64,000 nucleotides of DNA from Aquila chrysaetos chrysaetos (Eukaryota > Chordata > Aves > Accipitriformes > Accipitridae), in assembly GCF_900496995.4 (NCBI RefSeq), contig NC_054457.1, positions 1,240,001 through 1,304,000 of the forward strand. Reading direction: 5' to 3'. The first letter of the stretch is position 1. Every line of letters begins with the position of its first letter. Made by a program: the position numbers and the translations under genes. The notes beneath the pieces are model-generated. The model searched no databases. It had not been told where the DNA came from and worked only from the letters and a program-made list of their open reading frames with translations. Of the stretch, positions 45,461 through 57,128 are shown in pieces.

Positions 45461-46211
45461 CTAAATAAAGAAAATATTGCATCAGTTTCAGAAAAAATAT
45501 GTTCCGCAATGCTGACTATTTATTTTATAGTAATTAGCATCTCCAAATACAAATCTTAAGGACAGCAAATCTGCTGAACTACAGGACTGCTGCATATAAC
45601 TTTGGCTGAACTCTGAAGTATCATCTGAGCTACCCTTGGCCAATTGTTGACAGAAGAGATGGACACTTTCTAACCTGAATTTGCACACATTAACTTTCTA
45701 TGAAAGTTGCTGCTATGCAGCCTTTTAAAGTTGGCAAAGCAAAACTAGTTTATAGCAATTCTTGATCAGAACTAATCAGTTTACACTTATGATTTCCATT
45801 CTGTATAGCAATGTGATCTATTCCCAAAATACAAACAAAAATGGAGAAGTGAGACTGCAACATTTAGCAAGACAGTATAAAGTTAAACTCTAGATGTGAC
45901 AAGAATATGCAATTCACTTGAGTTATTTCTACGGACACTACCATTTAACACAGTTTAAAAGGATAAAAGATACGTGTCTTTCAAAAGACTCGAAGATTGA
46001 GTGGGAAATTTTACATTTATTCTTTTTAGTTATAAAGACATTGCTGAACTCTAAACAGCAAAAATAGGGACACTACAAAACATCAACCCATAAAAGAAAA
46101 CAAAATTAAAGATCCTCAGAGTAATTAGAACTTCTGGACTGACATCTAAATTCCTCCTTATGCTGAGTAAGCTTTTAAATAGTATGTAAGGAAAGCAAAA
46201 AAAAAAAAAAC

Positions 46212-46381
46212 TTCTTCCTTGTCACTTTTATGTAAGTGGTTACAACAATCCAAAAAGCCATGTCCTCCAATTACCCACTCCTGAATAAAGCTCTGAAACC
46301 CTGACATTGTATTGCTGTACAAAGCCATCATCACTTGAACAAGACTGGAGATTACACAGCACAAATCAGTAGCACTTTCTT
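46212..46381 (-). pseudogene. MTMR12: MTMR12 exon with codon deletion and weak donor
   Basis: 170 bp, acceptor TTCTGTAG. It reads SATDLCCVISSLVQVMM, then SGFQSFIQEWVIGGHGFLD, CNHLHKSDKEE. Family members have QKEW where this copy has QEW, so one Lys codon is missing (between 46281 and 46280). The donor reads GTTTTTTTTTTT: only the GT remains and the rest is a T run (46198-46210), so splicing should be poor. The next upstream exon is not found; an ERV block begins 250 bp away. Confidence 0.87.
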
Positions 46382-46634
46382 CTACAGAAGAGAACAGAAA
46401 CCACATTGTCTACTAAGCCATTCCTAAAACTTTGGGTAAGAAAGCAAAGTATTGCTAGCTTCACATAAACAAACAAAACTGTATTTCAAGCTCAGAGAAG
46501 CTCACAATTTCTTACAAGTGTTATAACATGAGAGAGAATTTAATCCATGTTTCCAATACTACTTTTTGTGAAAACTTAAGGTTTCTTGTATGCTTATACT
46601 AGGATAATACTTTGACAATAAAACTGCAAAAAGC

Positions 46635-47216
46635 TGTCATGGTTTAACCCAAGACAGCAACTAAGCACCACGCAGCCACTCACTCACTCCCCCCCCACCC
46701 AGTGGGATGGGGGAGAAAATCGGGAAAAAGAAGCAAAACCCACGGGTTGAGATAAGAACAGTTTAATAGAACAGAAAAGAAGAAACGAATAATGATAATG
46801 ATAACACTAATAAAATGACAACAGCAATAATGAAAGGATTGGAATGTACAAATGATGCGCAGTGCAATTGCTCACCACCCACCGACCGGCACCCAGCTAG
46901 TCCCCGAGCGGCGATTCCCCGCCCCCACTTCCCAGTTCCTATACTAGATGGGACGTCATATGGTATGGAATACCCTGTTGGCCAGTTTGGGTCAGGTGCC
47001 TTGGCTGTGTCCTGTGCCAACTTCTTGTGCCCCTCCAGCTTTCTCGCTGGCTGGGCATGAGAAGCTGAAAAATCCTTGACATTAGTCTAAACACTACTTA
47101 GCAACAACTGAAAACATCAGTGTGTTATCAACATTCTTCTCATACTGAACTCAAAACATAGCACTGTACCAGCTACTAGGAAGACAGTTAACTCTATCCC
47201 AGCTGAAACCAGGACA
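46635..47216 (-). mobile_element. ERVL-type LTR
   Basis: About 580 bp, minus orientation, tgtcatgg to ccaggaca. Left flank aaagc and right flank ccatc do not match. The right neighbour is an ERV-S LTR piece, so the LTR marks a rearranged boundary of the ERV block. Confidence 0.85.
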
Positions 47217-47315
47217 CCATCTCAGAGACAAAGGGCCTTGAGATGAAAGTCCAGTCCCTCACACCTAACTATCTTTGAGACAAATGGCTCGAGATAACAA
47301 TTCAGTCTCTCACAC
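47217..47315 (-). mobile_element. ERV-S LTR fragment (5' end)
   Basis: 99 bp matching the first part of the element 1 LTR family (compare 23690-23828), minus orientation, ending ctctcaca. It is joined on its right to a gammaretroviral gag remnant. Confidence 0.75.
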
Positions 47316-47548
47316 AAGAGAGAGGTAGAGGAAGAGGCAGAAGAAATTCACCAAGTGGATTTAGGGGCTGAGGAGGTGGCCATGGAAATTTGAGGGGGAA
47401 TTGGTGGGATACCCCTTTAGGACCTAATCAGTGTGTATATTGTAAGCAAGAAGGCCATTGGAGAAAGGAATGTCCACGCCTTTCAAATAGCCAGGAAAGA
47501 GGGACAGGGGAAGTCGTTGGGGTCATGACCGAGATTGGGTTGGACTGA
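47316..47548 (+). pseudogene. Gamma-ERV 2 gag, nucleocapsid end
   Basis: An Arg/Gly-rich tract, then one zinc knuckle CVYCKQEGHWRKEC, then TEIGLD and TGA at 47546-47548, with protease after it. It has an internal TGA near 47367. Everything 5' of the nucleocapsid, including the 5' LTR, is missing. Confidence 0.8.
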
Positions 47549-48877
47549 AGGGGACTGGTGGAATCTATCAAAGTTTCCCTAGCCAGTCCTCTCATTCCAG
47601 TGAAGCTGGGGAATGAAACAATAGATTTTTTTTAATAGATAGTGGGGCAACACATTCCGTACTTACAGACTGTAAGGGACCATTAAGTAAAATCAAAACT
47701 AGTATAATTGGTGCCACCGGGAAAAGGACTCTAAAATCATTTTTGCAACCAATGGAGTGCACAATTGGAACTACTACAGTAACTCATTCCGTTCTCCATA
47801 TGCCAGAGGTTCCCCTGCCACTGTTGGGGCAAGATTTATTATGTAAATTGAATGCGCAAATTACTTTCTCTGAAAATTCTGTATAGTTACATATTCCCCC
47901 AGAAAATGCTTGGAAGGCACAGATATGTTTGCTGACTCAATGTGAGAATGATGAAGATGCAGATATTCCTGAAGAAAATATTGAATGCAGTAATACCATT
48001 GGCATGGGCATTGGGAAAATCAGGATGAGCAAAGAATAAAACTCCAATTAAAATTGAATTGAAACTTGGAGCTCAACCGGCAAGAAAAAAACAATACCCT
48101 ATAAAATTGGAGGTGAGGAGAAAACTGGAACCACTTATTAACTCCTTCTTAGAAAATGGATTGTTACGAGAATGCCAATCAGAATTTACTACCCCCATCT
48201 TACCGGTAAGAAACCCTAATTCTCAAGAATATAGATTAGTGCAAGAGTTGCGAGAAACTAACGTTCGGACAGTCAATGTCCATCCTGTGGTACCAAACCC
48301 ATATACATTGCTTGCTTCTATCCCTGAAAATAATGTGTATTTTACAGTTCTAGATTTGAAAGATGCTTGCTTTTGCATCCCAGTGGATAAACAGAGTCAA
48401 CTCATTTTTGCTTTTGAATGGGAAAACCCGACTACCGGACAGAAAACCCAATTATGTTGGACTCTACTGCCACAGGGTTTTAAGAATAGCCCCATGTTAT
48501 TTGGTAACGTATTGGCAAAAGAACTGGAACAATGGCAAAGTGACAATGAACATATAACTTTGTTATAGTACAGCATGATTGCTTGACAACAATTGAACAA
48601 GTTTATTCTAGCAGACCGGATTTACAAGATACTCCTCTTTCAGATTTTGATTTAGAATTATATACAGATGGGAGTAGTTTTATGTCTGAAGGAAAGCAAT
48701 GTGCTGGATATGCAATAATGACTAGAGACCGTATTCTGGAAGCTGAGCCTTTACCTCATAATACTTCAGCCCAGAAAGCTGAATTGATAGCTCTGATTCA
48801 AGTTTTAGAAATGAGTAAGGAAAGAAAGTTAATATATATACCCCGACTCAAAATATGCCTTTGGAGTTGTCCACGCT
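47549..48877 (+). pseudogene. Gamma-ERV 2 protease, RT and start of RNase H
   Basis: The protease core IDSGATHSVLTD near 47639 is preceded by an 8-T run that shifts the frame. LPLLGQDLLCKLN follows, with stops at about 47884 and 48035. RT is open 48059-48568 (RLVQELRETN, YFTVLDLKDACFCIPV, LLPQGFKNSPMLFG). It then loses the catalytic and thumb region by deletion and passes to RNase H near 48650 (LELYTDGSSFM). It is cut at 48877 by an LTR and continues at 49396. Confidence 0.85.
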
Positions 48878-49395
48878 TGTGGCAGTACACTCCCCCCCCA
48901 GCCAGAAAAGAAACTTCGCCAGGCAGGGAGAAGAGGAAAAAAAACCTAAACCCTAGAGGCCGCAGGTTGAAATTTGAACTGGCCAATCGAGACATGCCAC
49001 GTACACTGAGGTGACCCTCCTGGCCAATAGGGATTAAAATGACCACAGATCAGATTCGACAAGGGTATAAACGGGGTCCCGCCGGAGGACATGTTGGAAT
49101 CAGTCCTCCTCGGAGCAGCGGGTCTGCAGTCGGGGACTCCCCCTTGGGTCGGGGCACTGCCCGAGGTAACTCCTCAAGGGAGAGAGCCCTCAGCTTTTAG
49201 GTGAGTGATATGCGCATTTTGAGTCATCACTTTTGAATCTCAAGGATTCTTCACTCGGCTGTGTAGTACTAATTCCCCTTACACCATTGAGCCTGTAGTT
49301 CACTACTGTTACCGGAGTTCTAACTAACTTTTCTACTGAAGAATAAATCTGAGCTTTAACACCTGTTCGATTTGAGTGTGCATGCATCTGTAACA
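48878..49395 (+). mobile_element. Solo LTR of ERV-S element 2 family
   Basis: 518 bp from tgtggcagtac to tctgtaaca. Flanks ACGCT (48873-48877) and ATGCT (49396-49400) differ by one transition. It is inserted in the RNase H gene of gamma-ERV 2. A close relative is the LTR pair of 50073-56901. Confidence 0.88.
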
Positions 49396-50072
49396 ATGCT
49401 CATGGGGCAATTTGGAAGGAAAGGGGCCATCTAAACTCACAAGGAACTCCTGTTAAATATGGCGCTGAAACTGTAAAATTGTTACAAGTTGTTTTAAAGC
49501 CAGAAAAAGTTGCAATAATTCATTGTAAAGCACACCAGAAGGGAAACAATGAAGTAATCAGAGGAAATTGGAGAGCAGATGCAGCTGCCAAAGAGGCAGC
49601 TTTAAAAAAAAACAAAGATAGAAGGAGCTCTAATTCCAGACCGACGCCTAGATTTAACTCCTCCACAGTACACAGAAAAAGAAGATCAACTGGCTGAACA
49701 ATTAGACTGTACCAAAATTGAACAAGGATGGTGGATGACACCTTTAAAATAACTCCTAATTCCTGAAAGGACAATGGGATTTGTATTGAAGAAATTACAC
49801 CAGGAAACACATATGGGCTCTGATGCGTTGGTTCTTGCTGCAAAAAAAATATGTCATAGGACCAAAAATGCAAAGCCTTGCAGATATAGTGGTAAAGAAA
49901 TGTCCAGTATGTTGTGCGAATAATCCAAAAATTGAAAAGACGACACCAGGAGGAAATATAAAACAAGGAATAACATCTGGAGAGTATTGGCAAATGGATT
50001 TCTCAGTGTTGCCTAGGTGTAATCAATATAAATATCGACAAGTTTTAGTAGATACCTTTTCTGGTTGGCCTG
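49396..50072 (+). pseudogene. Gamma-ERV 2 RNase H end and integrase N-terminus
   Basis: RNase H ends with VAIIHCKAHQKGNNEV and NWRADAAAKEAA. Integrase shows a His-His-Cys-Cys region (LHQETHMGS, KCPVCCANN) and the first catalytic Asp (QMDFS, GAT at 49997). Stops and frameshifts occur near 49697, 49751 and 49840. It is interrupted after GWPV by ERV-S element 2. Confidence 0.83.
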
Positions 50073-50588
50073 TGTGGCAGTACATCCCGCCCCCCCCATC
50101 CTGCCAGCAGGAAACGAAACTTCTCCAGGAAGGGAGAAGGGGAAGGAAACCCTGGAGGCTGCAGGTTGAAATTTGAACTGGCCAATCGAGATGCGCCAGG
50201 TACACCAAGGTGACCCTCCTAGCCAATAGAATTAAATGACCACAGGTCAGATTCAACAGGGGTATAAACGGGGTCCCGCCAGAGGACACGTTGGCAGTCC
50301 TCCTCGGAGCAGCGGCTCTGCAGTCGGGGACTCCCCCTTGGGTCGGGGCACTGCCCGAGGTAACTCCTCGAGGGAGAGAGCCCTCAGCTTTTAGGTGAGT
50401 GATACGCGCATTTTGAGCCATCACTTTAAATCTTGGGGATTCTTAAGTCGGCCGTGTAGTATTAATTCTCTTTACATCATTGAGCCTGTGGTTTTTATAA
50501 AATGCTACTGGACTTCTAACTAACTTTGCTGAAGAATAAATCTGAGCTTTAACATCTGTTGGATTTGGTTAGTCGTGCATCCGTAACA
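50073..50588 (+). mobile_element. ERV-S element 2, 5' LTR
   Basis: 516 bp from tgtggcagtac to ccgtaaca. Target duplication GCCTG at 50068-50072 matches 56902-56906 beyond the 3' LTR. GTATAAACGGGG (TATA-like) near 50261 and AATAAA near 50535. Confidence 0.92.
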
Positions 50589-50596
50589 TTTTAAAT

Positions 50597-50614
50597 TGGC
50601 GTAGTCGGCAGGAT
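50597..50614 (+). other. Primer binding site, tRNA-Ser
   Basis: TGGCGTAGTCGGCAGGAT is the exact complement of the 3' end of vertebrate tRNA-Ser (3' part ATCCTGCCGACTACG plus CCA), from memory. The gag ATG begins at 50613, inside it. Confidence 0.88.
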
Positions 50615-52048
50615 GGTGTTAATAGAGGAATTATTACGGAGGCACGGCTGCAGCCCTTTCCCCCCCGAGCTAGAGTGGGCAAAGGAGAAGTGGTCAGACC
50701 CTGCCGCGGTCGTGGAGAGAGTAGAACTCTGCTGCGGACTTTGTCGGGACGGTAAAGGCAAAGGTGTTATGTGTGCCGTCCTGGGCGCCTGCTTGATTCA
50801 AGCGCAAAACCAAAAGAGTGATTTTGTTCAATAGCAGGGGGAAATGGATAAATTGAAAAGGGATAATGTTAAAAAGCAAGGAGAAATAGATTGTTTGAGG
50901 GTGGAATTGAGAAAAGGGAAGGAGCGGACGCGTTTCTTGGAAAAAAAGATTGAAAAGATGCTGGCACAAGCAAAAAAACCCCCCAGCATTACCCAAATTC
51001 GAAAGTTAATCACGGATATGGACCCTGAGGATTGGGATGGGAATATTTGGGGAGACTCTGATGGAAACAGCTCTGAAGAGGTAGAGGAATTTCAAGAAAG
51101 AGAAGTGCGACCACTTATTAAAACAGAAAGGCACACGGGTCCACACGGTGGGAACCCCCGAACCACTGTTCGCACTACCCCTTGGTCAGGACCCGAACTC
51201 AGTGAGTTACAAGCTAAGTTTTTGCGCAAGCCGGGCGAAACCGAACCTGAGTATTTGTGGAGAGTTTCTCTAACGGGGGGGGGGGGGACCGGATACTGTT
51301 GAGTGATGATGAAGCAAGAGTATTTCTGAATGATGGACCACCGGGGGATCGGTCAATAACGTCCCGAGTAGCTTACTGGGCTGGGGGTGTGGACCCCAAG
51401 GAGAGAGGAGAACCTATTACTATCCGGATAAAGGGACTGTCGGAGTTAACAGAGGGGGTGCAAAAAGCCGCCTGCGTTCAGGCTATGTATGATAGAGGGC
51501 AGCAAGGGATACCGATGACTGCACCGGTGGATCCCCGCCACCTCAGACCCCTTATTAGAGGTCTGCCGGACGCTTTAAAAATACACGTCCAGTCCCTCAG
51601 AGAAAGAATCCAGGGGGCCACTGATCGTAACCGACAGAACCCCCAGGGGCCGCCCGCGCATGTGATGACTTGGGCGGAAGTACAGCACAGCATAGTAGTT
51701 TACGGGCGCGAGATGGGATGGGCGGAGCCGAGCGGTGGCGCGGAGGGCGGCAGGAAGGTCCGCCCAGCCGGTTGTAAGCCCCGCCCCTTCGAGCGGTCTC
51801 GATCTCGCGGGCGGGCGGACCGGAATTACGATCCCGAAAGGAACGATCTCTGGCGGAAGGCACCGGCGCTGGGGGCACCCCGAGCCATGCTGGACGGGCA
51901 GTCCACTGACGACATCCGGAAGTTGGTGGAATTGCTGGAGGGGAAAGCTAGAGACCAGAGGGAAGCGCCAGCAACCCCGCCCCCTCGGGAGGAGAAACGG
52001 AGCCCTTTCGCGGCACTGCGAGAGGAACTGGACAGGCAAAAAAACTAG
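50613..52048 (+). pseudogene. ERV-S element 2 gag
   Basis: ATG at 50613 overlaps the primer site. One stop (TAG 50832-50834) interrupts the first frame. A Lys/Glu-rich coiled coil follows (about 50844-50970), then an acidic segment and EYLWRVSLTGG. A run of about 11 G (51276-51286) shifts the frame, after which ILLSDDEARVF, RVAYWAGGVDPKERGE, VQKAACVQAMYD and PLIRGLPDALK are read to TAG at 52046. The C-terminus is Arg-rich, with no zinc knuckle. Blocks match element 1 gag. With the stop and the G run it is broken, but lightly. Confidence 0.88.
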
Positions 52049-55000
52049 GAGCTGCGGTTTGGGGTTCAGGCCGCCCAATCCGCGTGGTAAATACTTGCCA
52101 ATGGTCTGCCGATAAAGAGCCTTATATACACATTCCTGTGGGCCCAAAACGGGTAAGTTTAGAATTCTTAATCGATACAGGAGCCCAGATTAGTGTTTTA
52201 AATGAGCAACAAGCTAGCGAGCTGGGAATTAGGCCATCAAGAAAGGCTATAAACATTAGGGGAGCAATAGGGGTGACAGAAAAATGCCCCATAGCCCGAA
52301 CCCAACTTTGGCTACCAGGGGAAAAAAGAACGACAGCTGTGGAGGTGGCTTTAAGCCCCTATGAGGGAAATATACTGGGATTTGATGTGCTGGCAGGCAG
52401 ACAATGGGACCTACCCAATGGCAGGGTGTGGAGCTTCGGGGGCAGGGAGGCAGAGGCTACCCATGTGAGAGCATTGCAGGTTGCTCCTGCACTACCGCAA
52501 TCTAAGGTAACCCGTGTCCCTCAATACCCGCTTCCAGCCGCGGCCAAGCGGGGCATTTTGGAAGTAATTAATGATCTGGAGAAAAGGGAGATCGTCAGTC
52601 GCACACATTCTCCTTACAATTCCCCTGTTTGGCCAGTCCGTAAATCAGATGGAAGGTGGCGACTAACAATTGATTATAGAAGATTGAATAGTAATACCCC
52701 ACCATTAACTTCTGCCGTCCCAAGTATCACCTCAGTGATAACAGCAATACAGGCTGCAGCCCAGCCATGGATGGCTGCTTTAGATGTCAAAGATATGTTT
52801 TTTATGATTCCCCTAAGGGAAGAGGACAAACCCCAGTTTGCCTTCACTTGGGAAGGGACCCAATACACCTTTAATCGACTTCCCCAGGGATATAAGCACT
52901 CCCCTACTATTGCTCACAATGCTTTAGCCAAGCTCCTTGATGCTGTGGAGGTACCACCAGGTGTCCACATCTGTTAATATATAGATGATATCCTAGTTGG
53001 TGGGGACAACAAGGAACAGGTAGGGCAAGTGGCTGAGGCCATCTGGAATCTGTTGGTCAAGAACGGGCTAGACATTCCATCTTCTAAATGCCAAGGTCCA
53101 GGACAAGAAGTCAAATTCCTAGGGGCATGGTGGATAGCTGGGGCAGTTGCAGTACCTGATGACACTCTGTCAGCTATTGAAAAGGGACAGACTCCAAGTA
53201 ATAAAACAGAATTACAACAGCTGCTAGGTACCTTGGGCTATTGGAGAAAACATATACCAGGATTTTTGGTGATTGGCCGCCCTCTTTATGACTTGCTCTG
53301 AAAAAACAGAAAATGGGATTTGACTTTGCAACATACAGAAGCCCTCACCACTCTGAAAGATGAGCTTAAGGCTTATCAGAGACTAGGTCCATTGCACCCA
53401 CAAGATCCATTGAGAGTGGAATGGGGATTTGCCGAACATGCCTCATACTGTGGTGTGTTTCAAAAGGGGCCACAGGGACCAGCCAGGCCTTTATTATTTT
53501 CTTCCACTGCATTCAAAGAAACAGAGCAACGATATTCAGATTGGGAAAAGGGGGTCCTCTCCCTCACTAGAGCAGTTAAAGAGGCTGAAAAGCTGCGTAC
53601 CTCACAGGATGTTATAGTACAGGGTCCTTTCCCTCTCCTAAATTCAATCCTCAGTGGGTCACCTCCTCCGGAGGGAGTAGCCCAAAAGGCCACAGTAAGG
53701 AAATGGTATGCATACCTAGAAGGGATAAGCCAATTGCTCCCACTAAAGGATGGTCCGACTAAGGTTTTCAAACTACAGCAACCTGTAAACCCTGACCCAG
53801 CCTTGCTGGGTCAACCGTATAAACCTTCTCCGATTGAGGAGGCACCCAAATTTGTGGCAGGCTCAGATATGCAAGGAGTGTGGTTCACAGATGCATCTGC
53901 CCATCGAGTGGGATCAAAACGGCAATATAAAGCAGTGGCATTGGAGATTGGTACTGGGAAGACAGTCAAGGAAGAGGGTGACGGTAGTGCACAAGTAGGA
54001 GAACTACGGGCTTTATTACTAGCCGTAGAGAATGGTGCTACCATCATCTATACTGACTCTTACGCAACCTTTAAGGGTGCTACAGAGTGGCTATGTCAGT
54101 GGGAATCTAGTAAGTGGGAAGTAGGTCACGTGAAAGTGTGGAGGACAGAGGACTGGCAACATCTCCTGGCAGTAGGGAGATCCCGACCTTTAAAGGTGGG
54201 ATGGGTGAAGGGACATGCTCGGGATGGAACCCCAGCTGCGAAATGGAATCAGCAGGTGGACCACCTGGCCCAAATCAGGATGGTCACCAGTGAGAAGGAG
54301 GATTGGGATAGACTAGCAGAATGGTTGCATGTCAAACGAGGCCACTCAGGGAAAGCAGATCTCTATTATGAATGCCGATCTCGGGGTTGGCCAGTGTCTA
54401 TGAAAGCCTGTGAAGCAATTCTTACAGCTTGCCCGCAATGCCGAATAAGGCTTAAAGCTAATCACCCAAACCAAGCTCCGGCCCAGCATATCAGACAAGG
54501 CAAGGCTCTTTTGGAGCACGTGGCAGGTTGATTACATTGGTCCTTTAAAACCATCTCATGGGAAGAAGTATATTTTGGCAGGAGTGGAAGTGGTATCAGG
54601 ATTGTCTATGGCAACGGCTGTTGGTACAGCCACTGGAAACCAGACAGTTCAGGTCTTGCGAGAGTGGTTTGGTATTCTACCTACTCCTGAATGCATTCAA
54701 AGTGACAACGGATCACATTTCACAGCCACAGTGGTACAAGACTGGGCTCGAGGGGAGGGCATCAAATGGGTGTTTCACACCCCATATTACCCCCAAGCCA
54801 ATGGTATAGTTGAGCGAACCAATGGCTTGATTAAAAAACATGCTGATGTCTCACGCCACAACTGGGACACGCGATTACCACAGGCAGTTTTTACCGTTAA
54901 CAACCGATGGGGAAATTATGGTAGTCCAAAAATTCGAGCATTCGGTCCTATGGAACCATTAAAGGGCAAGGATTTTATTCCAGGCGACCAGAAACATCAG

Positions 55001-55168
55001 CTCCCACGGGAGACATACGTGGGCCAACCTGTCATGGTGAAACTGCCCTCCATTGGTATTGTTCCTATGACCTTAGCAAAACCCAGAGGCCTGCATGCCT
55101 GGGAAGCTTTGGATGGAAGTGGAAAGACTCACCGTATCAGTGCCTGCTGGATAATACCGGACTTCTAA
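52049..55168 (+). pseudogene. ERV-S element 2 pro-pol
   Basis: The protease LIDTGAQISVLN near 52171 is in a different frame from gag. RT: SPYNSPVWPVRKSDG, ALDVKDMFFMIPL, RLPQGYKHSPT, then TAA at 52975-52977 immediately before the YIDDILVGG box (YIDD 52978-52989). A second stop, TGA, is at 53299-53301. RNase H (VWFTDASAHRVG near 53881) and the integrase zinc region follow in an open frame to 54531. A one-base shift there leads into integrase with Asp codons at 54530 and 54704 and Glu at 54812 (GIVERTNG). It ends at WIIPDF with TAA near 55166. Two stops and one frameshift are the only clear defects. Confidence 0.9.
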
Positions 55169-55804
55169 CCCTGTGACCCGGTTTTAAAACCGAGGCCTAG
55201 TTGTGCTTTTTTACAGGACCATGAAGGAACGAGTCATTCCAGTCGGTTTGCTGACAGTGATGACTGCGACAGACGTGGATGATGAAGATCTGGATAATAA
55301 TGTCGTGGCAAAATGATGGACATTAATATCGCGAGTCCTTGACCTCACATGAGAGCAATATAACAATTATAGTGGATCACCAGATGTGACTATATCCTCC
55401 AGCTAACCCATGGGATCACGGGGTGGGGTTGGAATGATACTACGCTACACTCTGAAATCTCACATGGAGGCAATTGTTTCTGCCACGGGGTGGGAGACCA
55501 ACATTCTCTAATCTTTAATAATGCTTGTAGTTATGATTACTGTAATCTATATTGCAATAAGTTCTATCAAACGCTTGGTAGTAAAGCCTGTACTAACGGT
55601 TAAGTATACTCCTTTAAACTGTCCATACACTGAATATTCCTGTGTTCGATATTCCGCTTTGGTTCTAGACCAGAAGGGAACGATGACCCACAATGAGCGT
55701 CAAACTCGCCAAACTGCACCCCCTTTTAACTTTGGAGGCAAGAGGTGACTGTACCACCACTCCAAAGAAACCAGTTGAATCATGACTGTGGTCACAGGGT
55801 GGAT
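55169..55804 (+). other. ERV-S element 2 region where env is expected
   Basis: 636 bp between pol and the 3' LTR. A splice-acceptor-like TTTTTTACAG near 55210 precedes an ATG frame of about 30 codons, and a 75-codon frame at 55521-55748 starts with a hydrophobic segment (MLVVMITVIYIAISSI). No surface or transmembrane subunit is recognisable, so env is largely deleted. Confidence 0.55.
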
Positions 55805-56901
55805 TGTGGCAGTACATCCCGCCCTGTCGTGGTTTAACCCCAGCCAGCAACTAAGCACCACGCAGCCGCTCACTCACTCCCCCCCCACCCAGTGGGATGG
55901 GGGAGAAAAGCGGGAAAAAGAAGCAAAACCCACGGGTTGAGATAAGAACAGTTTAATAGAACAGAAAAGAAGAAACGGATGATAATGATAACACTAATAA
56001 AATGACAACAGCAATAATGAAAGGATTGGAATGTACAAATGATGCACAGTGCAATTGCTCACCACCCGCCGACCGACACCCAGCTAGTCCCCGAGCCGCG
56101 ATTCCCCGCCCCCACTTCCCAGTTCCTATACTAGATGGGACGTCATATGGTATGGAATACCCTGTTGGTCAGTTTGGGTCAGGTGCCTTGGCTGTGTCCT
56201 GTGCCAACTTCTTGTGCCCCTCCAGCTTTCTCGCTGGCTAGGCATGAGAAGCTGAAAAAATCCTTGACATTAGTCTAAACACTACTAGCAGCAACTGAAA
56301 ACATCAGTGTTATCAACATTCTTCTCATACTGAACTCAAAACATAGCACCGTACCAGCTACTAGGAAGACAATTAACTCTATCCCAGCTGAAACCAGGAC
56401 ACGCCCCCCGATCCTGCCAGCAGGAAACGAAACTTCTCCAGGAAGGGAGAAGGGGAAGGAAACCCTGGAGGCTGCAGGTTGAAATTTGAACTGGCCAATC
56501 GAGATGCGCCAGGTACACCAAGGTGACCCTCTTAGCCAATAGAATTAAATGACCACAGGTCAGATTCGACAGGCGTATAAACGGGGTCCCGCCGGAGGAC
56601 ACGTTGGCAGTCCTCCTCGGAGCAGCGGGTTTGCAGTTCGGGACTCCCGCTCGGGTCGGGGCACCGCCCGAGGTAACTCCTCGAGGGAGAGAGCCCTCAG
56701 CTTTTAGGTGAGGGATACGCGCGTTTTGAGCCATCACTTTAAATCTTGGGGATTCTTAAGTCGGCCGTGTAGTATTAATTCTCTTTACATCATTGAGCCT
56801 GTGGTTTTTATAAAATGTTACCGGACTTCTAACTAACTTTGCTGAAGAATAAATCTGAGCTTTAACATCTGTTGGATTTGGTTAGTCGTGCATCCGTAAC
56901 A
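55805..56901 (+). mobile_element. ERV-S element 2, 3' LTR (interrupted)
   Basis: The LTR is split: 55805-55824 and 56402-56901, with a solo ERVL LTR between. It ends ccgtaaca and is followed by GCCTG (56902-56906), the same target duplicate as at 50068. By eye it differs from the 5' LTR at about 17 positions (near 3 percent). Confidence 0.9.
55825..56401 (-). mobile_element. Solo ERVL-type LTR nested in an LTR
   Basis: 577 bp, minus orientation, with exact 5-bp duplication CGCCC (55820-55824 and 56402-56406). It is inserted in the ERV-S element 2 3' LTR. Confidence 0.93.
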
Positions 56902-57128
56902 GCCTGAAGCTTTCCCCTGTCGCACCAATAAAGCTAGAGAAGGGGTTAAGGTAGTGCTAAAAGAAATTATTCCAAGATTTGGTATTCCAGAGGGAATACC
57001 TTCAGATAATGGATCTCATTTCATAGCAGAAGTAGGACAAGGAATATCTAAATTTTTTAAAGATAAAATGGGATCTCCATACTCCATGGAGAACTCGGTC
57101 CAGTGGTAAAGTAGAACCAATGAATCAG
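56902..57128 (+). pseudogene. Gamma-ERV 2 integrase, middle
   Basis: Continues the integrase cut at 50072: REGVKVVLKEIIPRFGIPEG, then SDNGSHF (second catalytic Asp, GAT near 57005) and a region where the catalytic Glu is expected (GAA after a frameshift, near 57110). Cut at 57128 by an LTR. Confidence 0.82.

Noticed and set aside
50597..50620. Part of a tRNA-Ser gene
   Set aside because: Only 18 bases complementary to the tRNA 3' end, directly after an LTR: a primer binding site, not a tRNA gene.
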